From Oscillospiraceae bacterium (GTDB taxonomy: Bacteria > Bacillota > Clostridia > UBA1212), in contig SVJA01000002.1 of assembly GCA_015069195.1 (NCBI GenBank), forward strand, positions 124,001 through 188,000: a stretch of 64,000 nt of DNA. The letters run 5' to 3'. The position numbers were made by a program, and so were the translations under genes. Below, piece by piece: positions 38,607 to 46,828 of the stretch (within the stretch, counting starts at the first letter, position 1; each line of letters opens with the position of its first letter). The notes beneath the pieces are model-generated. The model worked only from the letters and a program-made list of their open reading frames with translations. It was not told the origin of the DNA and ran no database searches.

Positions 38607-39527
38607 ATGAGTGCAGCGATTTCTTTTGCAGAAGCGAAGTATTATAACGAAAACAGAGATTCTTTTGAGAATATTACAGACAGAAAGGTAGTGTTGTTAC
38701 AGATCGATGAGATAAAAACAAATCCTTTCCAGCCTCGTAAGATTTTCACAAAAGAGGCATTATCTGAATTATCTGAATCTATCCGAGAGTACGGGGTGTT
38801 ACAACCGATAACGGTCAGACGCCTTACCAATGGTACATACGAGTTGATTGCCGGTGAACGTAGGTTGAGAGCGTCCAAGATGGCGGATTTGCATACTATT
38901 CCTGCTATAATCTATGAGTTTGACGATGATGATTCGGCTGTCATTGCATTGATAGAAAATTTACAAAGAGAGAGTCTTAGTTTTTTGGAGGAAGCAGAGG
39001 CGTATTATTGTCTTGTTATGGATCACGGTATTACACAAGAGCAACTTGCACAAAAGGTCGGAAAGAGTCAGTCTACGATTGCGAATAAGGTCAGACTGTT
39101 GAAGCTTCCGCCTCTTGTTCAGAAAATAATACATGACAATAATCTGACGGAGAGACACGCAAGGGCGCTTCTTCGTCTTCCTGATGAGCAGTTGCAGTTA
39201 AAGGCTCTGAAAGCAATCTGCGACCATCATTATACCGTTCAGAAAACGGAAGAGTTTATAACTGATATATTGTCGAAAAATGTTGTTCCTTACAAAAAGT
39301 CAAACGAAAATAATTCACATAAAAATGATAATGAAAATCTGACTACTCGTCAGCTCGTCATAAATGAAATAAATTTGTTTGTGCGAAATTTAAAAGGCTT
39401 GATAAACAGTATTGTGAGATCAGGCTTGATTGTACATGCAGCACAGTTTGAAAGAAAAGATTATTACGAATTTATCATACGTATTCCCAAAAAAGAAAAC
39501 GGATTGGTTATGTACGATAACTTTTAA
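38607..39527 (+). CDS. noc: Nucleoid occlusion protein Noc (ParB family)
   Basis: 306 residues. ParB-type CTP domain (NPFQPRKIFTKEALSELSES, GERRLRASK, ENLQRESLSFLEEAEAYYCL), then the helix-turn-helix TQEQLAQKVGKSQSTIANKV. The position after rsmG and the absence of a partner parA mark it as Noc, a paralogue of the Spo0J gene at 23564. Noc binds NBS palindromes spread over the chromosome, attaches to the membrane and blocks division over the nucleoid. Two perfect NBS copies occur in this window (19153 and 62298), which supports the assignment. The far N-terminus is less typical of the Bacillus membrane-binding helix. Confidence 0.9.
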   Translation: MSAAISFAEAKYYNENRDSFENITDRKVVLLQIDEIKTNPFQPRKIFTKEALSELSESIREYGVLQPITVRRLTNGTYELIAGERRLRASKMADLHTIPAIIYEFDDDDSAVIALIENLQRESLSFLEEAEAYYCLVMDHGITQEQLAQKVGKSQSTIANKVRLLKLPPLVQKIIHDNNLTERHARALLRLPDEQLQLKALKAICDHHYTVQKTEEFITDILSKNVVPYKKSNENNSHKNDNENLTTRQLVINEINLFVRNLKGLINSIVRSGLIVHAAQFERKDYYEFIIRIPKKENGLVMYDNF

Positions 39528-39652
39528 TGCTAAAAACACGGAATACTAACATATTTCACATTTTTGTTCTTGCTTTTTCACAGAGGATTTTTTACAATAA
39601 AAAATGCATATGTATATTATTTTCTGCAAAGGATAAAAGGCGGAGGAAAAAT

Positions 39653-41191
39653 ATGGGAAACAATTCTTCACAGCAAAGACGTGAAAAAGCTCAAAGAAAA
39701 AAAGAACGTGAAGCACGTGCTATGGTCAGAAGGAAAAGAGGCAATGTAATTGCGGGAATTGTCGCCGGTATTCTCGGAGCGGTTATTCTGGTGTTTGGTG
39801 GTGTTTGGATCGTAAATAAAATTGTTAAAAGTCGCAGTGATCTCAAGAAGGTTGCGGTCAGGTCGAAGTATTATGAGTTGACCCTCGGGGATATGCAGTA
39901 TTTGTACTTTGATAACTACAATGATTTTATGACCGATAATTCTGAAAACGTAAATATTGATATAGAAAAATCTCTTAAAACGCAATATTACGATGAGCAA
40001 AAAAAGATTACTTGGTATGACTATTTTCTCCAGCAGGCAAAAGATAATGCCGAAAGTTATATTTTGCTGGCATCGGCAGCAAAAGATGAGGGTTATACAC
40101 TTACAGAGAAAGAAAAGACAGAGATTGATGAGCTTATCGATGCTTTCGAAGAGTATGGTGAAAAAGAAGGTTATACTTTAGAAGGATATATTGAGTATGC
40201 GTATGGCGAGGGTATTACAGAAAAAAATATAAGACGTTGCCAGGAGATTAAGAAAATTGCAACGCGTTATTACACTGCAAAGGTTGATGAGAAGACCCTT
40301 GCATACAAGGATGAGGATTATATAAATTTTCTTGAGAAGAACTTTGATGAATACGCGGGTTCTGCTTGTAAGATAGACTATACGTATTTTAGTTTCGAGG
40401 CTCAGTTCGAAGAAGGTTTTACCGATGCACAAAAAGAAGAGTCCAGAAACAATGCGTATAAACTTGCGGAAGAGTTGCGCGATGCCGGTTCTGAAGAGAA
40501 ATTTGATGCGATTATACTCAAATATATAGAAACTGCAAAGCTTGCAGAAGAACAAGGCATGTCTGCGGAGGAGTATCTTGATACAATATACAAAAGTTCC
40601 GCTTACTATAACCAAGAAGATGATTTTGCAAAATGGGCGTTTTCTGATGAGCGTAAAGTCGGAGATACAAATATTTTTGAAGTCAAAGAAAATGTATTTG
40701 TTGCTTATTATATGAATAAAACTATTTACTTTGATGAGAAACCGACAAAGAATTTCAGACAGATACTTCTTGAAATTGAAAATTATTCAAGTGCCGAGGC
40801 TACAAGAAAAACAGCACTTAATTTGATTTCCGAATGGGAGAACGGAGAGGCAACCGAAGAGTCGTTCAAAGCTCTTGTAAAAGAATATTCTACGGATGTG
40901 ACTTCTGTTGAAAACGAAGGTCTTTATATGTATGTTCGTGAGGGAGAACTTGGTCTTGAAGATTTTGATGAATGGCTTTTTGATGAAAATCGTAAACCGG
41001 GAAGTGTCGGTCTTGTAAAGTCTGAAAAGAGCTATCATATTTTGTATATGTGTGGTGATGGTGTTCCGACATGGCAGGCGGCGTTGGTACAGCCTATGCA
41101 GGAGGATGCATATAATGAATTAAAGGCTCCGCTTGTGGACAAGTACAATGTTACATTCAATAATAAACTTATAAATAAAATATCCAGCTAA
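39653..41191 (+). CDS. Membrane-anchored parvulin-type foldase (PrsA/SurA-like)
   Basis: 512 residues from the ATG at 39653 (GGAGG upstream). A basic cytoplasmic N-terminus (about 1-30) is followed by one helix (about 33-55) and a long extracellular region. The SurA-N-like part (about 90-230) contains alpha-helical chaperone sequence. A rotamase-like C-terminal part (about 390-490: FRQILLEIENYSSAEA, YSTDVTSVENEGLYMYVREG, SYHILYMCG) resembles PpiC domains. It probably helps secreted proteins fold. PpiC catalytic residues are only weakly preserved, so chaperone activity without isomerase activity is possible. Confidence 0.75.
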   Translation: MGNNSSQQRREKAQRKKEREARAMVRRKRGNVIAGIVAGILGAVILVFGGVWIVNKIVKSRSDLKKVAVRSKYYELTLGDMQYLYFDNYNDFMTDNSENVNIDIEKSLKTQYYDEQKKITWYDYFLQQAKDNAESYILLASAAKDEGYTLTEKEKTEIDELIDAFEEYGEKEGYTLEGYIEYAYGEGITEKNIRRCQEIKKIATRYYTAKVDEKTLAYKDEDYINFLEKNFDEYAGSACKIDYTYFSFEAQFEEGFTDAQKEESRNNAYKLAEELRDAGSEEKFDAIILKYIETAKLAEEQGMSAEEYLDTIYKSSAYYNQEDDFAKWAFSDERKVGDTNIFEVKENVFVAYYMNKTIYFDEKPTKNFRQILLEIENYSSAEATRKTALNLISEWENGEATEESFKALVKEYSTDVTSVENEGLYMYVREGELGLEDFDEWLFDENRKPGSVGLVKSEKSYHILYMCGDGVPTWQAALVQPMQEDAYNELKAPLVDKYNVTFNNKLINKISS

Positions 41192-41216
41192 GATGCTGTA
41201 AAATACGGAGGTTATA

Positions 41217-42515
41217 ATGGCAGAAATAGAAAAAGATCGTTCACTTTTAAATGATGAACATATGTTGTTTCTTGAGAACGACAAAATAAAGCTCGGTGTA
41301 AATATCGGACTCGGAGGTTCAGTAACTTATCTTGCAGAACACGGAAAACCGAATCTTATAAACAGCTTTGATTGGGGACGTCAGATCCAGATGTCTTTTT
41401 ACGGTGGTCCTGTTCCGTTTGAACCGGAAGGAAAAGTTGTTCGTGAAGAGTGGAAATCGCTTGGATGGAATCCGATTCAGGTGGGAGATTGCTATAATCA
41501 TCCGTCGCAGATTCTCGAACACAAAATTTCTGAAAATGAAGTATATGTAAAGAGTATCCCTATGCAGTGGCCGATGGACAATGTGCCGGGCGAATGTACT
41601 TTTGAAACATGGTATACTCTTGATGGTATGAATGTAAATGTTCGTTGCCGATTAAACAATAACCGTGTAGATAAAAAACAGTACGGAGGCAGACATCAGG
41701 AGCTTCCTGCTGTTTATACAAACGGTGTTTGGTACAAACTTATTTCTTATATCGGAAATGATCCTTGCACAGGCGATTCTGTAACTGAGATTTGTAACAA
41801 AGAAAACAACCGCGGTTGGCCTTGGGTAGGATTCAAAGCTACTGAGGGTTGGGCTGCTCTTGTCGATGACAACAATTACGGTCTCGGTGTATACAACGGC
41901 GATACTTGTGATTGGATCGGCGGTTTCGCCGGAGACAGAAACACTATGGGTGTCGGCGGAGAAAAAGACTTCCCTACGGGATATATAAGCCCTCTTTGCT
42001 GTGACATAATTGACCACAACATCGTTTACGAATATGAGTATACTCTTATTATAGGTGATGTCGAATCCATTCGTGACTATGCTGTTAACCGTATAAATGC
42101 TGAGAGAAAGAGCAAATATACTTTTGAGAAAAACAGACAGCATTTTTCGTATGTCAGAACTACGGATGCCGGTTTCCCTCTTAACGGTTGTCTTGATTTT
42201 GATTTTAATCCCGGAATATTCGTTATAGGTCCTACGGATTTCCATGACGGACGAAAAATAGATCATATCCTGGTCGATATAGATCTTGATCAGGATTGCG
42301 AGGTGCATATGCATCTTAAATGTTATGACGGACAATTTCATGAGGAAAGACATTATCCCTGCCCGTTTAATGTAAACACTTTCAATGGAAAAGTCGGAAG
42401 ACATACTTACAATCTTCCGATTGATTGCGATTCCGGTATTATTGAGTATTTGTTTACTTTCGGTGCCAGCGGTCATGCAAAGATATATTCTGTTGAGTTT
42501 GTGATGAAAGAATGA
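41217..42515 (+). CDS. Conserved hypothetical protein, probably beta-sandwich carbohydrate-active
   Basis: 432 residues, not recognised. No signal peptide or membrane helix. Sequence is rich in aromatic and glycine residues (SFYGGPVPFEPEGKVV, NNRGWPWVGFKATEGWAALV, DTCDWIGGFAGDR), the composition of beta-sandwich or galactose-mutarotase-like carbohydrate enzymes. The opening LENDKIKLGVNIGLGGSVTY resembles the first strands of that fold. The final 110 residues look like a separate small beta domain. Good GGAGG site; 25 bases after the foldase gene and followed by a terminator. Function is unknown; a sugar-related role is only a guess from composition. Confidence 0.55.
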   Translation: MAEIEKDRSLLNDEHMLFLENDKIKLGVNIGLGGSVTYLAEHGKPNLINSFDWGRQIQMSFYGGPVPFEPEGKVVREEWKSLGWNPIQVGDCYNHPSQILEHKISENEVYVKSIPMQWPMDNVPGECTFETWYTLDGMNVNVRCRLNNNRVDKKQYGGRHQELPAVYTNGVWYKLISYIGNDPCTGDSVTEICNKENNRGWPWVGFKATEGWAALVDDNNYGLGVYNGDTCDWIGGFAGDRNTMGVGGEKDFPTGYISPLCCDIIDHNIVYEYEYTLIIGDVESIRDYAVNRINAERKSKYTFEKNRQHFSYVRTTDAGFPLNGCLDFDFNPGIFVIGPTDFHDGRKIDHILVDIDLDQDCEVHMHLKCYDGQFHEERHYPCPFNVNTFNGKVGRHTYNLPIDCDSGIIEYLFTFGASGHAKIYSVEFVMKE

Positions 42516-42555
42516 TCTTTTTATTAAGTTATTTGTAATTTTGATGATTTGTATA

Positions 42556-42600
42556 AAGCCCAGACGCTGTAAAAACATATTCCGGCGCCTGGGCTTTTCT
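42556..42600 (+). terminator. Terminator after the 432-residue hypothetical gene
   Basis: The stem AGCCCAG (42557-42563) pairs with CTGGGCT (42589-42595), extended by a GCGC-type inner stem, then TTTTCT. Confidence 0.75.
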
Positions 42601-42610
42601 GTTGTCTAGA

Positions 42611-42629
42611 TTTTAGAAATATTCTAAAA
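42611..42629. promoter_or_regulatory. PerR-box-like operator 1
   Basis: TTTTAGAA-ATA-TTCTAAAA, an inverted repeat close to the PerR/Fur-type 7-1-7 consensus, just upstream of the -35 of the perR promoter. Confidence 0.7.
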
Positions 42630-42633
42630 CTTG

Positions 42634-42662
42634 TTGACAATAAGAAATTTATAGTATATAAT
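42634..42662 (+). promoter_or_regulatory. Promoter of perR-rbr
   Basis: TTGACA (42634-42639), 17 bases, TATAAT (42657-42662): full consensus, flanked on both sides by PerR-like boxes. Confidence 0.85.
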
Positions 42663-42672
42663 CGGCTCATAA

Positions 42673-42689
42673 ATTAGAATTATTCTAAT
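42673..42689. promoter_or_regulatory. PerR-box-like operator 2
   Basis: ATTAGAAT-T-ATTCTAAT, a perfect 17-bp palindrome near the transcription start. It matches the PerR box pattern TTATAATNATTATAA at most positions. Confidence 0.75.
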
Positions 42690-42728
42690 CTATGAGCAAC
42701 TTTTAGATTTTATGTGGGAGGGTGCAAT

Positions 42729-43115
42729 ATGACAAAAAACAATAGAATGATTATGGATATTGTTAATTCTGCTTGCGATCATCCTTCTGCAGAACAGATT
42801 TTTGAGAGGGCAAAAGAGAAAAATCCGAATGTTGTTTTGGCAACGGTTTATAATAATCTTAACTCACTGGTGAAAGGCGGAAAAATCAGAAGGATTTCAA
42901 TTTCAGGGAAAGCGGATTGTTATGATAACATGATTCGTCACGACCACAAGGTTTGTATAAACTGCGGATGTATTTCTGATATTATGATTGATGATATTTC
43001 GGCTCTTATAGATGAAAGACTTGAGGGAAATTTTCTTTCATATGATTTGTGTGTGCGTTATATTTGCGACGATTGTAGGGAAGAGTTATTAGGTGAGATT
43101 ATAACAGACATATAA
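42729..43115 (+). CDS. perR: Fur-family peroxide regulator (PerR-like)
   Basis: 128 residues from the ATG at 42729 (GGGAGGG upstream). The winged-helix part carries HPSAEQIFERAKEKNPNVVL and TVYNNLNSLVKGGKI. The metal-binding part has HDHKVCINCGC and the second cysteine pair YICDDC, the structural zinc site of Fur proteins. His and Asp residues around DCYDNMIRHDHK suggest the regulatory metal site. Control of a rubrerythrin gene directly downstream, and two PerR-like operators, favour PerR over Fur. It is probably autoregulated. Confidence 0.85.
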   Translation: MTKNNRMIMDIVNSACDHPSAEQIFERAKEKNPNVVLATVYNNLNSLVKGGKIRRISISGKADCYDNMIRHDHKVCINCGCISDIMIDDISALIDERLEGNFLSYDLCVRYICDDCREELLGEIITDI

Positions 43116-43165
43116 GTCTGTTGGATATATTAAGTATTTTAATTTTTACACGGAGGTATTAAAAA

Positions 43166-43705
43166 ATGGAATTAAAAGGTTCAAGAACAGAAGCTAATCT
43201 TATGGCGGCATTTGCCGGAGAGTCACAGGCAAGAAATAAGTACACATATTATGCATCCAAAGCTAAAAAGGATGGATATGTACAGATCGCAAAGATTTTT
43301 GAAGAAACTGCTGCAAATGAAAAAGAGCATGCTAAGCTTTGGTTCAAATTGCTTCATGGCGGAGAAATTCCGGGAACTCTTGAAAATTTGAGAGATGCTG
43401 CTGCCGGCGAAAACTATGAGTGGACTGATATGTATGACCAGTTCGCAAAAGAGGCAAGAGAAGAAGGCTTTACACAGATTGCCGCGTTGTTTGAGGGTGT
43501 TGCAGCTATTGAGAAAGAGCACGAAGAGAGATACAGAAAACTTATTGAGAATATTGAAGGCGGCCTTGTATTCTCTAAAGATGGTGACTGCATCTGGGAG
43601 TGCTCAAACTGCGGTCACATTGTTGTAGGAAAGAAAGCTCCCGAAGTTTGCCCTGTCTGCGCACATCCGAAGGCATACTTCCAGATTAAAGCTTATAACT
43701 ATTGA
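43166..43705 (+). CDS. rbr: Rubrerythrin
   Basis: 179 residues. The N-terminal four-helix di-iron domain carries the E-x(2)-A-x-N-x-Y-type and E-x(2)-H motifs ([47 protein letters not shown]). The C-terminal rubredoxin domain has the two cysteine pairs in WECSNCGHI and [12 protein letters not shown]. It reduces hydrogen peroxide to water in anaerobes, with electrons from rubredoxin or NADH oxidoreductases. It is 50 bases after perR and almost certainly in the same unit. Confidence 0.96.
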   Translation: MELKGSRTEANLMAAFAGESQARNKYTYYASKAKKDGYVQIAKIFEETAANEKEHAKLWFKLLHGGEIPGTLENLRDAAAGENYEWTDMYDQFAKEAREEGFTQIAALFEGVAAIEKEHEERYRKLIENIEGGLVFSKDGDCIWECSNCGHIVVGKKAPEVCPVCAHPKAYFQIKAYNY

Positions 43706-43798
43706 TTACGATTTTTTGAAAATTTTTCGACAAATTTCAATAAAAAATATTGAAAGAATGCTCGGAAAAGTTTACAATAAAATATCGGAAAGCATTAT

Positions 43799-43829
43799 TG
43801 TAGGTATCACAGATAATGTGGTACCTACA
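43799..43829. repeat. Inverted repeat upstream of the CarA-like gene
   Basis: TGTAGGTATCAC / GTGGTACCTACA, a 12-bp stem with one T-G pair around a 7-base loop, 39 bases before the start codon of the CarA-like gene. It could be an operator or a leader hairpin; a weak promoter (TTTACA 43771, ATTATT 43794) overlaps it. Confidence 0.55.
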
Positions 43830-43867
43830 GTCATATTGTAAAGAATTTATTTCGCGGAGGAATATAT

Positions 43868-44932
43868 ATGTCATCACAAAAAGCGTATCTTGTTTTGGAG
43901 GACGGAACTCGTTTTGAGGGTAAGTTCTTCGGAAATATCGAAGATGTTACAGGAGAGGTTGTATTCACTACAAAAATGATCGGATATATTGAAACTCTTA
44001 CCGATCCTGCCTATAAAGGTCAGATAGTTGTTCAGACATTTCCGCTCATCGGAAACTACGGAATCATTTCAGAAGATTTCGAAAGTGAAATTGTCGGAGC
44101 GACTGCATATATTGCAAAAGAAATTTGTGATGTTCCTTCAAACTTCCGTTGCGAAGGTGATTTAGATACATTCTTAAAGGAAAAGAAAATTACTGCACTT
44201 GCCGGTATTGATACTCGTGCTCTTACTATGAAGATCAGAACAGCGGGTACTATGAACGGTATCATCACAACTGATCCTGATAGTGTTGACTTGGCTGCTG
44301 TAAAGGCGTATAAAGTGCTTGCTGCGATTTCAGATGCTTCGACAAAGACCGTTTACAAAGAAGGCAACGGCACGAAGAATATTGCAGTTCTCGACCTCGG
44401 AATTAAAGCATCTCTTAAAAAAGATTTGATTTCGCGTGATGCGACAATTACTGTTTATCCTTACAATGCTACTGCTGAGGAAATTCTTTCTGCAAAGCCT
44501 GACGGAATTGTTCTTTCGGAAGGTCCCGAAACTTTGGACGGCATAGATAGCGTTGTTGCTGAGGTAAAGAAACTTCTTGCGTCTGATATTCCGATGCTTG
44601 GTATTGGTGTTGGTCATCAGGTTATGGCTCTTGCCTCCGGATTTAAAGTTGAGAAAATGCATCACGGTCATCGCGGCGCTAATCAGCCCTGTAAAGACAG
44701 CGTGACCGGCAGAGTATTTATTACAAGCCAGAATCACGGGTATGTTATTGATGCAGACAGCGTAAATTCTGAAGTTGCAGAAGTTCTCTTCACGAATATA
44801 AATGATAATTCTTGCGAGGGATTGGCTTACAAAAATGCTAAAGCTCTTTCCGTTCAATTCAGTGCTGATTCTTGCAGAGCTCCGCTTGAAGGTCAGATTG
44901 TGTATAACAGATTTTTTGAAATGATGAACTGA
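43868..44932 (+). CDS. CarA-like protein lacking the glutaminase catalytic residues
   Basis: 354 residues that align along the whole carbamoyl-phosphate synthase small subunit. The N-terminal domain is normal (LVLEDGTRFEGKFFG, GEVVFTTKMIGYIETLTDP, GIDTRALTMKIRTAGTMNG). In the class I amidotransferase domain the nucleophile motif GICLGHQ reads GIGVGHQ, so Cys is Gly. The catalytic GHPEA block reads QFSADS, so His is Ser and Glu is Asp. The intermediate QNHGYVID block is kept. It therefore cannot hydrolyse glutamine by the known mechanism. No carB is adjacent. It may be an ammonia-dependent, regulatory or moonlighting paralogue; a functional carAB would have to lie elsewhere. Confidence 0.85.
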   Translation: MSSQKAYLVLEDGTRFEGKFFGNIEDVTGEVVFTTKMIGYIETLTDPAYKGQIVVQTFPLIGNYGIISEDFESEIVGATAYIAKEICDVPSNFRCEGDLDTFLKEKKITALAGIDTRALTMKIRTAGTMNGIITTDPDSVDLAAVKAYKVLAAISDASTKTVYKEGNGTKNIAVLDLGIKASLKKDLISRDATITVYPYNATAEEILSAKPDGIVLSEGPETLDGIDSVVAEVKKLLASDIPMLGIGVGHQVMALASGFKVEKMHHGHRGANQPCKDSVTGRVFITSQNHGYVIDADSVNSEVAEVLFTNINDNSCEGLAYKNAKALSVQFSADSCRAPLEGQIVYNRFFEMMN

Positions 44933-44952
44933 TTTCCTCAGAAATCAGTCGG

Positions 44953-44998
44953 ATAATATAGGCCGCCGTTCTACCGAAAAAACGGCGGCTTATATTAT
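44953..44998. terminator. Terminator after the CarA-like gene
   Basis: GCCGCCGTT / AACGGCGGC inner stem, extended by ATAATATA / TATATTAT outer pairing, around a loop at 44971-44980. Confidence 0.8.
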
Positions 44999-45052
44999 AC
45001 ATACCAAAGTTGTAAATTTATTTTAATTTTGTAAAACACTGACTGCTCGGCG

Positions 45053-45095
45053 TGGACATTATATACAAGGTTTATTATTATACAATATGTAAACC
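45053..45095 (+). promoter_or_regulatory. Promoter with overlapping inverted repeat, upstream of winged-helix regulator
   Basis: TGGACA (45053-45058), 17 bases, TATTAT (45076-45081). GGTTTA (45069-45074) and TAACC-containing TAAACC (45090-45095) form an inverted repeat across the -10, a plausible autoregulatory operator. Confidence 0.45.
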
Positions 45096-45157
45096 ATTCT
45101 ATGTCGACGAATAAAATTTCGCAGTTTGGGATTTAGTTCTATCATAGGAGGAAATTT

Positions 45158-46225
45158 ATGCCGGAAATAAAATTTATAAAGCGCCGCGGAATTACGGCTG
45201 ATTTGTTTAATGTTCTTTGTATGTACGCGTATTCTCCATCATTAAACGCCGTTTTTCGAGGATATAATATAAAACCAAGTGATTATCTGTGTGAAAGCTA
45301 CGCGAGAATATGTGATTTTATTGATAATAATGTAAAAGAGTTTAAACCGTTTTTTGTAAAGTCTGCTGATTCGCCCGAAGACGGAAGTATTTTTCATAAG
45401 ATTACTCAAATGCTGATGGTTCGTGATGAGGTTACAATATTTGATTTGCTCGGGTGTTTTAGAAAGATGACTCCTAAATACTTCCTGGCAGAGATTTTCA
45501 GAATAACCGAAAATCGACCGGATAGTGAAAGATGGAAGTATCTTCGTATGCTTGATAATCACGATGAAGTTGTGGAATTCATCAAAACGCAGAACTACAC
45601 ATCCAGAGAGAAAACAGCTATTAAATATTTTTATGAGGGCGGAGATGTTGCATATAAATATTTTATTTCCTTTATAGAGAAACTTTATAAAGTTGTAGAG
45701 CTGGAACATAAAATAAATGAGGAAAAGCTGTTTCTGTACACCGAGTGGTTAAAAGAACGCTTAAAGCCCGGGAAAGATGGGTATTTGTTCGAGTTAGATT
45801 CGTTTATATCACGTATGAATATACGAAATGATAGATTTATTGTGACTGTATGTTTGTTTCCGCCGTATTCTGTAAATTGTTTAGATGGTCCGGATTGTTC
45901 TGTTTTGTGTATCGGTATTGGTGCGTTTTCAGAATATGCGGAACACCATTATAATTTGCAGGATAGTAAAAGAGAGAATCCCTGCGAGATGAGGATTCAG
46001 GTTTTGAAGACATTGAATGATTCACCTAAGCGACTTATGGAAATTGCTGATGAATTGGATACGTGTTCTGCCGAGATAAGTTATCATATAGGTGCACTTG
46101 AGAAGAACGGTTTTATAAAGAGAGCGAGAAAAGACGGTCTTGAGCATTTCGAGGTATTGTCTAAGGGGAAGAATTTTATAGAAAAAAATAATTTTTCCAA
46201 AGAGGAGATTCTAAAAAACGGATAA
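45158..46225 (+). CDS. Winged-helix (ArsR-like) regulator with large unknown N-terminal domain
   Basis: 355 residues. The last roughly 75 residues form an ArsR-type winged helix: CEMRIQVLKTLNDSPKRLME, then IADELDTCSAEISYHIGALE, then KNGFIKRARKDGLEHFEVLS. The first roughly 275 residues are mostly helical, without recognised motif, and may sense a ligand or peptide. A strong AGGAGG site precedes the ATG. A 41-residue peptide gene follows after 41 bases, before any terminator, so the two look like one transcript. What it controls is unknown; its own promoter contains an inverted repeat. Confidence 0.7.
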   Translation: MPEIKFIKRRGITADLFNVLCMYAYSPSLNAVFRGYNIKPSDYLCESYARICDFIDNNVKEFKPFFVKSADSPEDGSIFHKITQMLMVRDEVTIFDLLGCFRKMTPKYFLAEIFRITENRPDSERWKYLRMLDNHDEVVEFIKTQNYTSREKTAIKYFYEGGDVAYKYFISFIEKLYKVVELEHKINEEKLFLYTEWLKERLKPGKDGYLFELDSFISRMNIRNDRFIVTVCLFPPYSVNCLDGPDCSVLCIGIGAFSEYAEHHYNLQDSKRENPCEMRIQVLKTLNDSPKRLMEIADELDTCSAEISYHIGALEKNGFIKRARKDGLEHFEVLSKGKNFIEKNNFSKEEILKNG

Positions 46226-46266
46226 TAACAGAATTCTGTAAAAATAGATTTTTCGGAGGTGTTTGT

Positions 46267-46392
46267 ATGAAAAAATGGAGTATTCCTTCGTTGGTAACTG
46301 TTTCTGCTGAAAAGCTCAGCGAGGTTATGGTAGCATCTGCTTGTACACTTTACAATGGTCAGTGCATACTTTTAAGAACCTTGGATGTATGA
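46267..46392 (+). CDS. 41-residue peptide, possible modified-peptide precursor or signal
   Basis: The ATG at 46267 has a strong GGAGGT site (46255-46260). The product starts MKKWSIPSLVTVSAEKLSEV and ends with a hydrophobic, two-cysteine part (ASACTLYNGQCILLRTLDV; the cysteines are seven residues apart). The MKKWxxP start is shared by many short clostridial open frames thought to be precursor or signal peptides; that is general recollection, not a family assignment. No modification enzyme or transporter is adjacent. The gene lies between the winged-helix regulator and a strong terminator. Translation is well supported by the ribosome site; function is unknown. Confidence 0.65.
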   Translation: MKKWSIPSLVTVSAEKLSEVMVASACTLYNGQCILLRTLDV

Positions 46393-46414
46393 TGAAACAT
46401 TACTTAGATATTTT

Positions 46415-46454
46415 GCCCAAAGCCCTGCGTGTAGCGCAGGGCTTTGGGCGTTTT
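46415..46454 (+). terminator. Strong terminator after the peptide gene
   Basis: The perfect 15-bp stem GCCCAAAGCCCTGCG / CGCAGGGCTTTGGGC (46415-46429, 46435-46449) is followed by GTTTTA. Confidence 0.85.
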
Positions 46455-46500
46455 ACGATGGTATTATCGTTTTACAGCGCAAAACACATGAAAAAAGTTG

Positions 46501-46529
46501 TTGTATGCTAACTTGTCGGATGTTATAAT
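46501..46529 (+). promoter_or_regulatory. Promoter of feoAB
   Basis: TTGTAT (46501-46506), 17 bases, TATAAT (46524-46529). No convincing Fur box was seen in the 60-base leader. Confidence 0.6.
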
Positions 46530-46591
46530 GCCGTTGGATTTACTATATGTATTGAATGATACAATAAGTGTTTCCGAAAGGACTTTTATAT

Positions 46592-46828
46592 ATGACATTA
46601 GATGAATTAGAAATCGGAAAATCAGCAGTTATTACAAAAGTAGGCGGAGAGGGTGTGCTTCGTTATAGGTTACTTGATATGGGGATTATACCGAAAACTC
46701 GTGTTACACTTATAAAGAGAGCGCCTATGGGAGATCCGATTGAATTATGGCTCAGAGGCTATACGCTTACTTTAAGAATAGAAGATGCTAAAAAAATTGA
46801 GATTGCAGAGGAGGTGTGTTGCGAATGA
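46592..46828 (+). CDS. feoA: Ferrous iron transport protein A
   Basis: 78 residues from the ATG at 46592. A small SH3-like FeoA domain: MTLDELEIGKSAVITKVGGE, RYRLLDMGIIPKTRVTLIKR, APMGDPIELWLRGYTLTLR. FeoA is a cytoplasmic partner that stimulates FeoB. The stop overlaps the feoB start in ATGA. Confidence 0.94.
   Translation: MTLDELEIGKSAVITKVGGEGVLRYRLLDMGIIPKTRVTLIKRAPMGDPIELWLRGYTLTLRIEDAKKIEIAEEVCCE

Noticed and set aside
41652-42578. Open frame of 308 codons antisense to the 432-residue hypothetical gene
   Set aside because: The plus-strand frame has a good ribosome site, upstream gene and terminator; the antisense frame has none and crosses that terminator.
45102-45111. TGTCGACGAA, near-0A box upstream of the winged-helix regulator
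   Set aside because: Interrupted by extra bases compared with TGTCGAA; not a credible Spo0A site.
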